NCBI GenBank assembly: GCA_014898415.1
Contig: RCTD01000027.1
Span: forward strand, 620,001-684,000
Length of the DNA stretch: 64,000 bases
Reading direction: 5' to 3'
From: Stromatinia cepivora
Taxonomy: Eukaryota; Ascomycota; Leotiomycetes; Helotiales; Sclerotiniaceae
A program made the position numbers and the translations under genes. Positions 48,535 through 60,496 of the stretch are shown in pieces. A model generated the notes under the pieces. It worked only from the letters and a program-made list of their open reading frames with translations, was not told the origin of the DNA and made no database searches. Position 1 is the stretch's first letter, and every line of letters begins with the position of its first letter.

Positions 48535-50156
48535 TCAGATTGAAACCATAACTCCTTCGCCGGATTCCCTTTCCCCGTCGGTCCCCTCGTTTCTCTTTCC
48601 TTTCCTCGGAACCAACATCCACAGACCAGAAATCGCCACTAACAGCGCCAATACAATCGGCTGCAACGCCTTTACACCCTTCGCTTGCGCCAAAGCCCCT
48701 ACAATAAATGGAAACACCGCTCCTCCACTTCCTCCAAAGGCAGTCGCAAATCCAATACTCCCGACATGTAGTTCCTTCGGCATGAGTTTTGTGACTAGTA
48801 CAATAGCTGTTGGAAATAGTGGGCCGAGAAACATGCCTAGGAGTGCTATTGCCACGGCGGAAACGTAGAATGAAGGGATAAGCCAGAAGAGTAGTTCGAG
48901 GACGAGGCAGATCCCAAGGTAGACGAGCACGGATGTGAATTCACCGAGCCAGGCGGTTAGGAAGGCTAGACACATGCGACCGACTGTCATGCCGGCCCAG
49001 AAACCGGTGGAGGTTAGAGAGGAAGAGAATGTTGTGCCGGAGCGGACTTGGGTCATGAAGGTTACGATCCAGCCACCGAGGGAGACTGTGATGTTTGTTA
49101 ATAATACAAAAATTGTGATGTTGTAGGGGGAAAATACCTTCAGCTCCTACATAACCGAAGATAAAGGCAGCAAAGATCCAAGTCAATTTATGACTTAATG
49201 CTTCTCTAAGTCTTCCTGTCTTGGCACTTACATCTCGAGGATTCTCTAATGCGTATACATGACCGGTTTGGGCCCAGAAGGCCCATGTAGAGGTAATGAG
49301 CTCAGTGGCTGCCACTGCTGTCTGTGCCTTATCAGTAAACGATCCACGGCAATTGGCATAGAATGGTTTGAGACCATACAACAAACAACACTTACCATAA
49401 TATAGTAAAAGTAATACCACTCCAACCCCGCCTTAGCCAACATTGCCGCAGCGATCAAAGGTGCAATCGTCCCACCCAATGAATAACAAGCTTGCAAAAA
49501 TCCCTGTACCTGATTCGCACTTACCATATTACCAGTCCACGCACACCAAGCTGCATCCACAAGTCCATTACCCATTCCCACAAAGATAAACATGACGACG
49601 AGAGCTGGATATGGGGGATGAAGAGAAAGTACTATGTATGAAATGAGATGACATAGTCCTGCGATGATGGCTACACCCCGTTGACCAAAATGCACGTGTA
49701 CGGGATCATTGATTAAGGATGCGAATGTGTAACCTGCAAAAGGGGAGAGGAAGATAAGTGATATGACAGTGTAGGATAGATGGTAATATTGTTCCAGCTT
49801 GAGAATATGTTTCAGTATAGGACTTGGCGATTGCAAAGTCATATGTGACTTACAAATGGGATTAAAGCCTTCCTTGTTTAGTGTTTGGTAGATATTGAGG
49901 TTGAAGACGAAGAACTTACACCATAAGAACCATCATTCATTCCCATGAGAAAGAAAGCCCAAAATGAAGCTCCCACTCGAAATGCATTCTTGGGAGGATA
50001 ATTCCATCTCTGTAAAACTTCTACAGCGTTCGTGGGTGGAGTTGCATCTTGTCTGATATCTTCCGGATCGGATTCATCTCGTGGACTTGGAACCCAAGGT
50101 GAAGAATCATTGGGAAAGGATTGGAGTTCAATTTGAGTAGTAGTTGTTGTCGCCAT
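48535..50156 (-). CDS. Major facilitator transporter (Bsc6/fucose-permease-like)
   Basis: Five exons from the minus strand: 50156-49920, 49868-49854 (a 15-nt microexon), 49797-49396, 49321-49138 and 49085-48535. The product is 462 aa with about 12 hydrophobic helices. After an 80-residue cytosolic N-terminus comes GASFWAFFLMGMNDGSYG; the microexon adds ALIPF before LEQYYHLSYTVISLIFLSPF. That matches the conserved N-terminal helix region of the Bsc6-type MFS family. Later marks are GNGLVDAAWCAWTGNM and FGGSGGAVFPFIVGALAQ. The acceptor of exon 4 could also be 6 nt upstream in frame. A substrate cannot be assigned. An 11.9-copy 14-bp repeat lies 28 nt upstream of the start codon, in the leader or promoter. 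Confidence 0.88.
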
Positions 50157-50183
50157 GATTGATGGACTTTTTGAGTAGAACAA

Positions 50184-50350
50184 TCAAAGTGATGATATCA
50201 AAGTGATGATATCAAAGTGATGATATCAAAGTGATGATATCAAAGTGATGATATCAAAGTGATGATATCAAAGTGATGATATCAAAGTGATGATATCAAA
50301 GTGATGATATCAAAGTGATGATATCAAAGTGATGATATCAAAGTGATGAT
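50184..50350. repeat. 14-bp minisatellite, ~11.9 copies, upstream of an MFS start codon
   Basis: The unit TCAAAGTGATGATA is repeated perfectly head to tail. Every unit junction contains the palindrome GATATC. It lies 28-194 nt upstream of the minus-strand ATG at 50156, so it is in the promoter or 5' leader. There are no spacers, so it is not CRISPR. Confidence 0.95.
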
Positions 50351-51515
50351 GTAGATGGAAAATGCAAAGAATAGGAGAAGTTCACTTAACCATTGATGTT
50401 CGTATGGATTTATATACTCACCGTACCCATGATTTTAACATAAACCACCTCTCGCTATAATCCTCGCGGTTATCTTTTCCGGAGATCTCCAAAACAGTTG
50501 GAACTATTGTGAATTGGGAATAGTGTGGGGAAGTGGGTCTTAAATTTGTCAAGACCTCGTCGTCGACCAATCACCGGCTGTAATATACAAAACATTATGA
50601 CGAAACAATGTGATATCACATTCCAGTCTGACTCAATAATTCTTAATATGTTTCGATTATTACAAAGCCAATGATATATATCTGTCTTTTTGGATTGCAT
50701 CATGGAGAATCCGGATTTGTGTCCTCTAGCTTTCCCTGAAAGAGGATGACTTCCTGGTCGAAATCGATAGGAGTATGTTCCGATAGATATGGGATGATTA
50801 TAGATGATTCAAGCTCATCCTGGTGGATAATATGAAAGTAAGCAAGACTCTTTGCAGTTCTTCGCCATAACGCAACTCCGATTGGCCTGTGTCGATATGA
50901 TTCCTACCTATCATTGGCATGCCCATAGCTATGGTTTGTATATCATGTCAAGTTATCCAGATACTTGTCAGTTACTAATATAGAGGCGAGCTATCATTAT
51001 ACAATAGAAGAACAAAGTTTAATCTGAATGGATTGTTCCTTCACATTTGCCCACCCATCACACCCCCAAACCCTCAAATCAAAGTGAATAGCATTAAATT
51101 ACTCAAGTCGAAAGAAAAAAGCAGAAGAGATCTAGTATTGCTAACTCGCAGAAGGGGTATCTCGCCCATCTCTCGGCGCCAACTCCCAATATCTCTCCGA
51201 AGAAGTTCGTAACGAAACCGTCACCACAAGCTAAAAATCAGTCCAGCGCTAAAAAAAAACCCCAACGAAGAGAACTATCTCGGAAAATTTCCATCATAAC
51301 AGCTTGTTTTTCTCCCAGCAGAATCCCAACACTAAAGTGTGAAAGCGCGCCAACGCCGTGAAGTTAACTGTAAGCCTATCTACAACACCATTTCGCCATA
51401 AGTCTCCATGATGAAACCGTGTTGAATGACTACAACCTGCACTACGACCCCCGCCATTTTTCCCTCTTCATCAGTTTGGGTGATATGGGCGGGAAATTGA
51501 CTGAAAATTTTGGTA

Positions 51516-51970
51516 CAGTACTAGACCACTTATACTAGTCGAAAGGCTTTTTTACATCAAAACTCATCTACTTTAACAAATAATTATATTTATAATAATA
51601 ATAAAAAGATCTTTAAAATTTATAATTTCAAATATTTCGATCTGAATTAATAATTAAAAATTTGAAATTTATTTTTACAAATTTTCTGGATTATATAATC
51701 AAAATAGAAAATTAGTAAAGTAAATTAAGTTTGATTTTTGTAAGGAAAATTAAGAAAAATAAAAGTTTCAATTTAAAATTATTATTATTCAATAAATTTT
51801 TGGGGGTTTTGAAATTTATTATACATAATTTTTTATATATAAATAATCAAAATTATAAAGGAGTTTATTTATTGAATTTTCTATTACATTAAAATATTCA
51901 AGTGAAAATTATATATTTTGGTTGTTTTTGATATAAAATTGGAGATCGATTAATATAAGTGGGGGTACTG
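51516..51970. mobile_element. 455-bp pogo/Tc1-type MITE with TA target duplication
   Basis: The left end is CAGTACTAGACCACTTATAC followed by TAGTCGA. The reverse complement of the right end is CAGTACCCCCACTTATATTA followed by ATCGA. They align over ~27 bp with a 2-base gap and a few differences. TA dinucleotides flank both ends (51514-51515 and 51971-51972). CAGTA ends plus TA duplication are the hallmark of pogo-like elements. The interior is extremely AT-rich with no ORF, so it is non-autonomous and probably RIP-degraded. Confidence 0.75.
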
Positions 51971-52049
51971 TAAGTTGCACGAATAATTGGGGGAAGGTTG
52001 AGGTGGGCTGCACTTAAATATCCCACACCAGTACATAATATTTGGTTTG

Positions 52050-52180
52050 AAGCTTGTGGCACAATGGCATCGAAAGCTGGTGTACGCGAATACTTTCGAA
52101 GGCTATGACGGCTGCACTGAATGCAGCTAGATCAAGGTCTCTACCGCTCATACCTAAGGTTCCTCGATTTGAATCATCAT
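52050..52180 (+). other. Possible tRNA-derived (SINE-like) relic
   Basis: TGGCACAATGG fits a pol III A box, and about 110 bp downstream GATTTGAATC loosely fits a B box. A run of C then A follows (CCCCCCCCAAAAAA). It does not fold into an obvious cloverleaf. Weak evidence. Confidence 0.2.
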
Positions 52181-53191
52181 CAACCCCCCCCAAAAAAGAG
52201 AGGTCAAGCAAGAATACATAACACTATAAAAACCAACACAGCAGCTTGAAGACTAGGTTTACCCTTATTTTATTTTATTTTTTTGAAAGGAAAGGAAAGG
52301 GGGTTCGGCTAAACTATCACCCAAACTTAAGATGAAATCTTGAGAGCCTAGGGAGTCTAGGATTGAAGCAAAGGAACGGCGTAGGTGGAATATTTCTTTA
52401 TAGATGATAGAGAATATACAAGGGTTGATTAAAATCAAAGTTAGTATGAGATACTCAGGTGGGCATTTATTCATTTACCTACCTACTTATCCCACTTCTA
52501 TATTCTGCCAAATTATACAATTATGCAATTATATATCTCCCTCCATAAACCCCATCAACCACCCTCCACACCTTCCCTCTCTCCATTAAGCCCCCTCCAT
52601 AAACCGCCCTTCATCCATCACATACCACCAAACAATACCACCAAAACATACCCCATCCAAAAAAAACTTATCCCATTAATAACCTCTCTAAACCTCTCAC
52701 ATTCCAGATAACTCCCAGTCCCCCCACGTATCTCTTACCCCCCTCCTTCCACCCCCTTTCTAATTCTCATTTAGCTAGATATTACTCACACATAAATTGT
52801 TTTCCATTATCCGGAGGGATTCCATGCAACTTCTTATACATACAAATACGCAGAACATACACTTTCACTTCTTATGGTTTCCGATGTGACAGAGATAAAT
52901 ATATGAGAGTCATAATTTCATCCATTCATTCATCCATAACATATCTATCTAGGTTTATTTCCACTAATAGATACCTAGCCTAGTATGTAAAACCATGCCA
53001 TCGCCCCTCCCACCATTTACTTCAGAAACCGTCAGAAGCTACTTCATCTATTTGATCCTTTGCATCAAGTCATCTCAACGTGAGCCTTCAATCGAATCAA
53101 ATCGCAGAAACTTCGATATGCAACACTCCGCTCATTTCCCTTCCTCACCCTTCACACCTACCCTTACCTCCGCAACCACAGCTCCTAAAAC

Positions 53192-55635
53192 TTAAACCCA
53201 ATCACCCCTTCCCCTCCCCTCCTTCCTAACCCTTCCACTTCTCCCACCATTCAATGCCCCATTGAACCCACAACTTAAATCACAAACACCCCCCTCCACA
53301 GCATTAACCCTCAATTTATTCCTATAAACCTCCCAGAAACTCTCCTCCAAACCCGGAATCCACTGTCTAGGCATCTGATCCCCAAACGCTACTTTCTTTC
53401 TCTTCTTATCCTCTTTCCGCACATATTCAACATTAAGCGCCGAGAAAGGATTGTTAAGTTGCATAGCGTGCCAGTCACCCGGGCGATGTGCATCTGAGTT
53501 TAGCTTTGCTGTTATGATAGGAGGATTAGAGAGAGGGGAAACGAGAGGGGCGCCTCCTGATCCTTCTTGGTCGTCGGAATCGGAATCTGAGTCATATTCT
53601 ATCTCGCTATAATTGACTTGAGTTTTATTTTCATACTGATTTAGATCTGTCTGTTCAGCATAAAGCTGAGCGGATAGTTTGACGAATAGTTCGGCTGTCA
53701 TCCACTAGAGCATTAGGGGGTTAGTAATCGTTAGGAAATGTGGTTGAGGAGGAAAAAAGTGCTATTGAGAAAGGTTGAAATATATTGGAATATTGGGAAG
53801 AGTTTATAGGTCTGTACTTACACTATCAAAGCCGGCTTCATGAGATTTGCCATTGACGGCGCCGTAAGTGTTATGCTTTTCGTGGAGAAGGATGAGGGGC
53901 ATATGTACTTTTTGAAACTAGAACATTTGGAAATTAGCTTTTGCCAATAAAGGAGAAGGGTTGAGAATAATGGAAGGGGTTCAGCTCCATTGAGAAGTGC
54001 AAACGATACAGAGTAGGAAACATCTGATGATATTTGCATGTCGGAGTAAAGGAACGGTATTACTGACTGGGATCAATAGCTCTTTGAGGTTGACGCGAGG
54101 ATTCATAGCATCACTATTGTAAGTTGCAAGATACTTTGTATCAATAACAAAAGGAAAGAGCGAGTGAATTTGAGATTGAAAATCTCCTACACCAGCTGGG
54201 AGAGTGCCAATGAAGGTTTTGTATAAGAAGCAAAGGTCAGTGAATAGGTTGTGACCGACAATAACATGTTGTTTCTTCTTAAGCTTCTTAGTGACTGCAG
54301 CAAGTTCAGATTCAAGAACATCCCGCGAAGAATCGGTAGTGTTAGGTTGCACGTTTTCATCAACCGTGTATGACCACATTGGATCGATACCTGTTAGGTC
54401 ACCACCACAAAGTGCTTCGAAAATGAATCGTGCCCCAGATTGTTGAGCAACTCGCTGATTGAATGTTTTCAATTGCTCGATTGTTTTCTATACATTATTA
54501 ATAATGAGGATACCAGGTTTAAGTAGGTTGGGGGGAGGGTGTACGTAAAGTCGTTCAATATCCAATGCAATAAGCCAGTCCAATGAGATGAATTCAACAT
54601 ACCTTTGCTTCTCTATCATGATCAATCATTTCGACCTGCATGAATGATCCTTCCAACCGGGCAAAACATCTGCACTGAGGGAATTCGCTACGGACAAGCT
54701 GATGAACTAATCTTCGCTGGAAACCATTCAGAGGACCTTTGGGGTTATCCACATTGACAGAAGCCATCTTGGGCTAAATGATATTAGCAAGTAACTAGGA
54801 ATAGTAACCCATCAACATTTTACATTATCCATAAAAGTAACGCATTTTCGGAACCGCATTCAGATGTCAAGAATGACATTTGACAAAGATATCACTGCTT
54901 ACAGCACTCATGTCCAGCCCGAGCATTGAAAAGAAATATCTTCGTGGGGGGAAGTGGTTGAGCAGTATAGGATATACTAAGGTATAACAAATATCACTTA
55001 CTTCTTTTGCCTCAATCCATTCTGTGATAGTCGATCTAGCTCTTCGATAGAAATCCAATGTTCCAACATCACTGGGATCAAAAATGATGGTAGGAATTGA
55101 TGCATTTCTCTCAATTCTCTGATCATAACGCTCACGAGTTTCGGCCTCTTCTTGCTCCGACAAGTAAGGAACACCTTTGGTGAAGACTGCACCAATATCG
55201 AAGCCATTGGATTGAAGGAAGTTGGTAGCAGCACTAGAAAAACAGAACTTGCGATCAAGATCGAAGACTCTATCGTAAAGGAATAATGGGCTGAGGTTGA
55301 TATTGTATGGTTTAGCAAGATAATATTCTAGAATTTGTTAGCATCCGGAATTAAGAGTGGCGATGAGAAATATTATACGTACCCTTGTCACGGTCTTCTT
55401 CAACACAAGTAATACCAATTTGAAGAACTTGGAAAGCCTCAGCGGCATCCTTAACTTCTTCATATTGTTGTTGGAGACTGGGTTTTCCGACATCATGAGT
55501 TCGCTCCTGGTTACTATGCTTTGGTCGTGTAGTAATCCCGCTCATTTCTAGATCGAAGGAAACAAAGGTGGCATTTGAGATATCCTTCAAAATTGGAAGC
55601 AAAAGTCGCCTCCAATTATCTTTGTCAACCTCCAT
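53192..55635 (-). CDS. DEDDh deadenylase of the PARN/CAF1 family
   Basis: Six exons from the minus strand: 55635-55383, 55327-55002, 54773-54603, 54487-54068, 53917-53822 and 53704-53192. The product is 592 aa. The catalytic set is complete. FVSFDLEMSG holds Asp28 and Glu30, the same positions as in human PARN. VIVGHNLFTDLCFLY holds the exo II Asp (~334). GKSHEAGFDS supplies the exo III His (~416) and Asp (~421) of a DEDDh nuclease. The start fits PARN exactly, since the exo I motif sits at residues 24-33. These enzymes shorten poly(A) tails and trim small RNAs. The intron between exons 2 and 3 is 228 nt, longer than the others, so a small missed exon there cannot be excluded. The C-terminus is acidic/Ser-rich, then Lys/Arg- and Gly-rich. 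Confidence 0.87.
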
Positions 55636-56481
55636 ATTGATAGTGATTTGATGGCCAAAAACTTGAGGTTGGTGGTCGAAGGTTGCTGGTTGCTGGTTGC
55701 TGGTTGCTGGTTGTTGCTCTAAGAAGGTATATTTGAATTTAGGTAGTTACCTAAGTACCACATAAAAGCGGAGATGCCAAAGTTCAGAATAAGGTGAATC
55801 TGATTATTCGTTTTGTTCAAGAATTTTCATCTTGAGTGAAGTTAAAACTGTGAAGATGACCCCTAGATACCTGACAGGTTGATAAGGTAAAAGATATGGA
55901 AGTTAAGCTAAAGGGGAAGGCGACAAGATGATTGATGAAGATTGATCTTGTTTGTTGTATTTCATGTTTTACCTTGAAGACATTCTTTAGTTTTCTATCG
56001 TCTAATATTCATGATTGTTCTTCATCCTCTTGTACTGTCTCAAAAATGAATAAATATATATGTATAATAGATATATATTGGTTGGTAGTATATACAGATA
56101 TAAAATCAAACCTCACCTGCTTGCTTGCTTCACAAGTGATTGTATTGTCTCGTGATTGTTGTGAAGTGAAGTATGAAGTATGAGCATAAATTATGTTGTT
56201 CATACCATTATGTAAGCTTTTCATAATTAATTTCATTTAATTCACCAATCAAATCAATCAACACACCGCCCCATGCTCTCTCTATCTTCCTGGACTTATT
56301 GGACCGAGGCTTTAACATTTCCCTCGTTAGAGTTACAACCTTCATTGACATTTTCAAATGTCACAGTCCTTTAACTTTCATTTCCTCATTCCAGGACTTT
56401 CCCTCTAATAAACGTCTTCAATTTCCTTCGCTTTAATCACCACTTTATTTTCAATTCTACAACTCTATTCCTTCATCAACC
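55636..56481. promoter_or_regulatory. Divergent promoter region, PARN-like and PEX26 genes
   Basis: An 846-bp gap between opposing start codons. Next to the nuclease start lies a tandem GGTTGCT repeat (about 55680-55712). Near the peroxin start the sequence is CT-rich, ending TTCATCAACCATGG, a good start context. No additional gene is seen. Confidence 0.4.
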
Positions 56482-57944
56482 ATGGCTTCACATGGATCTA
56501 TCACGACAATCAATCAAACAGATCAGGTATCTTCACCACATATACTTTCATCGTCGCATTCATCCCTTTCCCATTCCCTTTCATCATCCCGTCGTACTTC
56601 TCAAATATCGAAAACTTATCGTCAAGCTTCGACTCTCTTTCTCACGCGTCGATTACCTGAATCGCTCTCCACTATCTTACCAGTAATTACACCATCCTCT
56701 TCTTCCGATACCGAGAACACCACTCCTGATGATCCCGCGAAATCTTTGGCTCCAATATCAAAAGCTTCTCGTACTACTCGTATCAAAGTCTGGAGTCTGT
56801 ACCTTACAATATTGAATGCGATTCTTGAATTGGATCCAGCAGAAGGAAAACAAGCATTTGGAACCAGTCAATTTAGAGCACTGGTCGCTAAGGTCAGGGA
56901 CGGAGAAGTTTGGGAAGAAGTTGTGAGGAACGGATATCACGGAATTGAAGGAGATGTGGATTCAGATGTTGTTATAAACTTGTTCGTCTTCCCCGTATAT
57001 TCTCGAATCCCGGATATCCCTATTATGAAGGAAGAAACTAATTTCATGATAGAGCAACTCTCCTCCTAGCCCATGCTCGTACCCAAAAGGTTAATCAGAC
57101 TCGCCTCGAGACCTATCTCGCAACATCCAACACCCCATCCCTTTCTATGTCCCAATCCTCTACACCTACTACCTCAAATCCATTCCCAGGTTCTAAACGT
57201 CGCTCCCAACCCGAAACAGATACACCAAGAGATCTTAATGCCCGAGTGAAGATACTAGAACTCTATACTCTGCACGTCTTACTTCGAAATAATGAATGGG
57301 ATTATGCGAGAGAATTCATTACCATTAGTGAAGTTCTGGATGATGAAAGAAGAGAGGCTTTCCTTGGGGCATTACGAAGTCTGAAGGAGGAAAGTGAGGA
57401 AGGCGAGAGAAGAGAAAGGTTAGAGAAGGAATACCGAGAAGAACAACTCAAGAGAGATATAGAAGAAAGCCGACGTCGGCGAGAAGAAGAAGAAAGGAGA
57501 CGGGAAGAAATTAATAAAAAGGCCAGAGCAAGCGCAGGGGGAACCTCAGAAATCGACTTTGGAATTGAAGACGAAACTCCAGTTGTGACCAACGGATCTG
57601 TAACATCATCCTCAGCTTCTAATAATCCTCGACAATCCAAAATCTCCAAATCATCAACCACCAAACCACACTCTCGAAAATCAGTAGAAGAAAAGAAACA
57701 GAAAACCATGATGGAGAAAATGGGAATCATAATGCGTAATTTGAAATTGGTACTGGGGAATATGGGGGGAAGTCTTAATTTGAGGAATCCGATGGTAATG
57801 TTAAGGATGGTGGCTTTCGTGATTGGAATACTAGTGGTTTTCGGAAGGAGGGAAGTTCGAGAAAGGATGAGGAGAATGATGAGTGAGGGATTGGGGAGAG
57901 TCAAGAAAACGATTGGGATGGGAGTTAAGGTTAGCTATATTTAA
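56482..57944 (+). CDS. PEX26: Pex26-like peroxin (peroxisomal anchor for Pex1-Pex6)
   Basis: Two exons (56482-56981, 57053-57944) encode 463 aa. The junction restores [16 protein letters not shown], which fixes the 71-nt intron. The donor is GTTCGT; an alternative acceptor downstream would break the frame. The N-terminus is Ser-rich. A helical domain spans about 120-280 ([22 protein letters not shown]), followed by an Arg/Glu-rich coiled coil (~280-320). One hydrophobic helix near 410-430 ([16 protein letters not shown]) flanked by basic residues suits a C-terminal membrane anchor. Filamentous fungal Pex26 recruits the Pex1/Pex6 ATPases that recycle Pex5. The assignment is by memory of family layout and is not certain. 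Confidence 0.75.
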
Positions 57945-59077
57945 TGAACAGGAAGTTGGCTCAAAGACAAATAATTGAGGGGGATTTCATGTGTGGTTTT
58001 TCCATTTGTTGGAAGAACAGAGAAGTGGATATGGACTTTGTTTTCCAGCATGATTGGATTCAATCCGGGAGTCTTCTGGTTAATTTATACAGAGACTAGC
58101 TTTATTTGTATTTATATTATGACTTTGATTTCTTTGGAGTGGAGAAGGGGGAGGAGGAAAGGAGGTAGATGTTATGGATACCTAAGAATATGAAGCGAAG
58201 GAAGAATTTAGGGAGAGGAGTTGAGGAGTTTACTTTGTGTGAGAGAGTTCATTTGTTTTGCAGCTGTGAATGCGGTGGAGAGATTGAGAAGCGAAGAGAA
58301 AAGATATGAAATAGAGCTTATACGGAATATCATTCTATGACATGTCATACACAATGCATTGCTCTTCTCTGATTGTGTATCACTCTTTTCTACTGTTCCA
58401 TTTGGGGTTTGATTTTTGAGGTTTAGGTTTAATTAGATACCCAGTCACTGGATACTAGGTATCTTCACATACATTTTATCGTGCCCATGGCGATGTAATA
58501 ACATGATCACCCTATAAAGCTCTATTTTGAACCATCCAAAGAATCATTAAAAAGAGTACAAAAGTAAGTAGAGGCCGGCCTGGCATGAGAATATGCAACT
58601 CCCTTCCCCTACCTGGTAAATATCTCGGATTCAGGTAATCATGCAGATTGATTAAATACCTACACGACAACAACACCAATAGGAAGCTTAATCTACTAAT
58701 CTACTAATAGAAAAAACCTGACTCTTATCTATCAAACAATACAAATACAGATGCAAATCCTACCCATCAACTAATATACAAACCCATCAAAATCCGACAA
58801 ACACTTTTCCGATATGATGACAATTCCGAAATCAATCCCGTTAGCAGCATCTACTCACTAGCTTCGGGTCTACCCATTAAAAAAAAAACTTATGAGAAAG
58901 GAAACGAAAAGTCCTCCTACATATGACGACATGCGCAACAAGTCTTTTTCGAATTCCGAATTTTTTTTTCTTCCTTGTATTTATTGTGATATTCTTAACA
59001 TTGATTTAGCTTAAGCATTTATTCTTATTCAATTCGATATTCCCACGAATTGTCATCCCACGAATATAACGGCAGCA
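57945..59077. other. Intergenic between PEX26 and an MFS gene
   Basis: No gene is supported. The region is AT-rich. The last ~200 bases before 59078 are the likely promoter/leader, T-rich and without a clear TATA box. Confidence 0.5.
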
Positions 59078-60496
59078 ATGACATCGTCAAGTCGTCCCTG
59101 GGCATTAGAAGCTCGTTCCAATACCCTCTTTATCCTCGCAACAGTAGCCATTGGCATGTTTACCGATCTATTCTTATACGGAATCATCGTGCCTATTCTT
59201 CCATTTATCCTTTCTGATAGAATAGGAGTTGAACAGGAAGAAATACAGTATTATACATCAGTATTGCTAGCCAGTTATGCGGGAGCTTCTGTTTTATTCT
59301 CATTTCCAGCGGGATGGATAGCAGATCGATGGGCTTCGAGACAATTACCATTCCTAATTGGATTGGGAGCTTTACTTGCTAGTACGATACTGTTAATGGT
59401 GGGAAGAAGTATAGAGGTATTAATTGTAGCGAGGATTTTTCAGGGAATTTCAGGAGCAATCGTTTGGACGATTGGATTGGCGCTGGTGATGGATACAGTG
59501 GGAAGTGAGAAGTTGGGGGTGACGATTGGGAGTATTTTTAGTTTTATTAGTGTGGGAGAATTGGTGGCGCCGGTGTTGGGAGGAGTGGTTTATGATAAGG
59601 TGGGGGGTGGGGCGGTTTTTGGGATGGGGATGGGGTTGTTGGGGTTGGATTTTTTGATGAGGGGTGTGTTGATTGAGAAGAAGATTGCGAGGAGGTATTG
59701 TGTTGAGGATGGGGAAGAAGATGGTGATGGTGATGAGACAGGAAGTGATGGGAACGGGGAACATGGAGAAGATGCACCATTACTGGGAAATGGGAAGGAT
59801 GCCGATATCGAATCATGGAGAATCCAAAAAGAACTCCCGGAACATGTTCGAAAATTCCCAATTCTATTTCTTCTCTCCTCGCCCAGATTACTTACCGCCG
59901 AATTGGTAGCATTCATGCAAGCAACCATACTTGGCGTATTCGACGCCACCATTCCCACGCAATCTCAATCACTATTTGGATTTCCAGCTTTGAAAACCGG
60001 ATTACTTTTCACACCTCTAGTTCTTACATCTTTAATCTTTGGACCCATTGCCGGAATGGGAGTCGATAGATACGGGCCCAAAATCATCGGAACAGTCGGC
60101 TATACATTTTTCATCCTACCACTCATTCTCCTCCGACTACCTGTCGAAAATACCACGCATAATTTAGTAACATTTTGTATCTTACTATCACTCTGCGGAC
60201 TTGGGTTATCGATGATAGGAGCACCGAGTATAGTGGAAGCATCATTTGTAGCGGAGAAATATCATCGAGCGAATAAGGATTTATTTGGGGAGGAAGGTCC
60301 ATATGCACAGTTGTATGCGTTGAATAGTATGGTTTTTAGTGCGGGATTTACTATTGGACCGGTGATTGCTGGGTCGTTGAGAGATAGTATTGGGTATGGG
60401 AATATGAATGCCGTGGTGGCGGGGATGTGTGCTGTGGTTGCGATGTTGTGCTTTGGGTACTTGGGAGGGACTCCGCATTGTTGTGTGAGGAAGTAG
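59078..60496 (+). CDS. MFS transporter, DHA1/VMAT-like
   Basis: A single exon encodes 472 aa with about 12 hydrophobic helices in two six-helix halves. Marks are FTDLFLYGIIVPILPFIL in helix 1, GWIADRWASRQLP (the loop 2-3 MFS signature), ARIFQGISGAIVWTIGLAL and FISVGELVAPVLGGVVYDK, which resembles antiporter motif C of DHA1 carriers. The central loop (~210-245) is acidic and Gly-rich, ending DAPLLGNG. GPIAGMGVDRYGPKIIG opens the second half. Such transporters usually export drugs or small metabolites in exchange for protons. The substrate is unknown and no partner genes are adjacent. Confidence 0.92.
   Translation: MTSSSRPWALEARSNTLFILATVAIGMFTDLFLYGIIVPILPFILSDRIGVEQEEIQYYTSVLLASYAGASVLFSFPAGWIADRWASRQLPFLIGLGALLASTILLMVGRSIEVLIVARIFQGISGAIVWTIGLALVMDTVGSEKLGVTIGSIFSFISVGELVAPVLGGVVYDKVGGGAVFGMGMGLLGLDFLMRGVLIEKKIARRYCVEDGEEDGDGDETGSDGNGEHGEDAPLLGNGKDADIESWRIQKELPEHVRKFPILFLLSSPRLLTAELVAFMQATILGVFDATIPTQSQSLFGFPALKTGLLFTPLVLTSLIFGPIAGMGVDRYGPKIIGTVGYTFFILPLILLRLPVENTTHNLVTFCILLSLCGLGLSMIGAPSIVEASFVAEKYHRANKDLFGEEGPYAQLYALNSMVFSAGFTIGPVIAGSLRDSIGYGNMNAVVAGMCAVVAMLCFGYLGGTPHCCVRK

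Larger units (their letters stand above)
50157..53191. other. 3-kb intergenic region with minisatellite, pogo-like MITE and tRNA-like relic
   Basis: It holds the 14-bp minisatellite (50184-50350), an AT-rich MITE (51516-51970) and a weak tRNA-like segment at about 52050-52180. A short (AGGAA)n stretch near 52290 and a very pyrimidine-rich region 52480-52760 follow. No protein gene is supported. Confidence 0.55.

Noticed and set aside
50184..50350. CRISPR-like regular repeat
   Set aside because: The 14-bp units are contiguous with no spacers, and the genome is eukaryotic.
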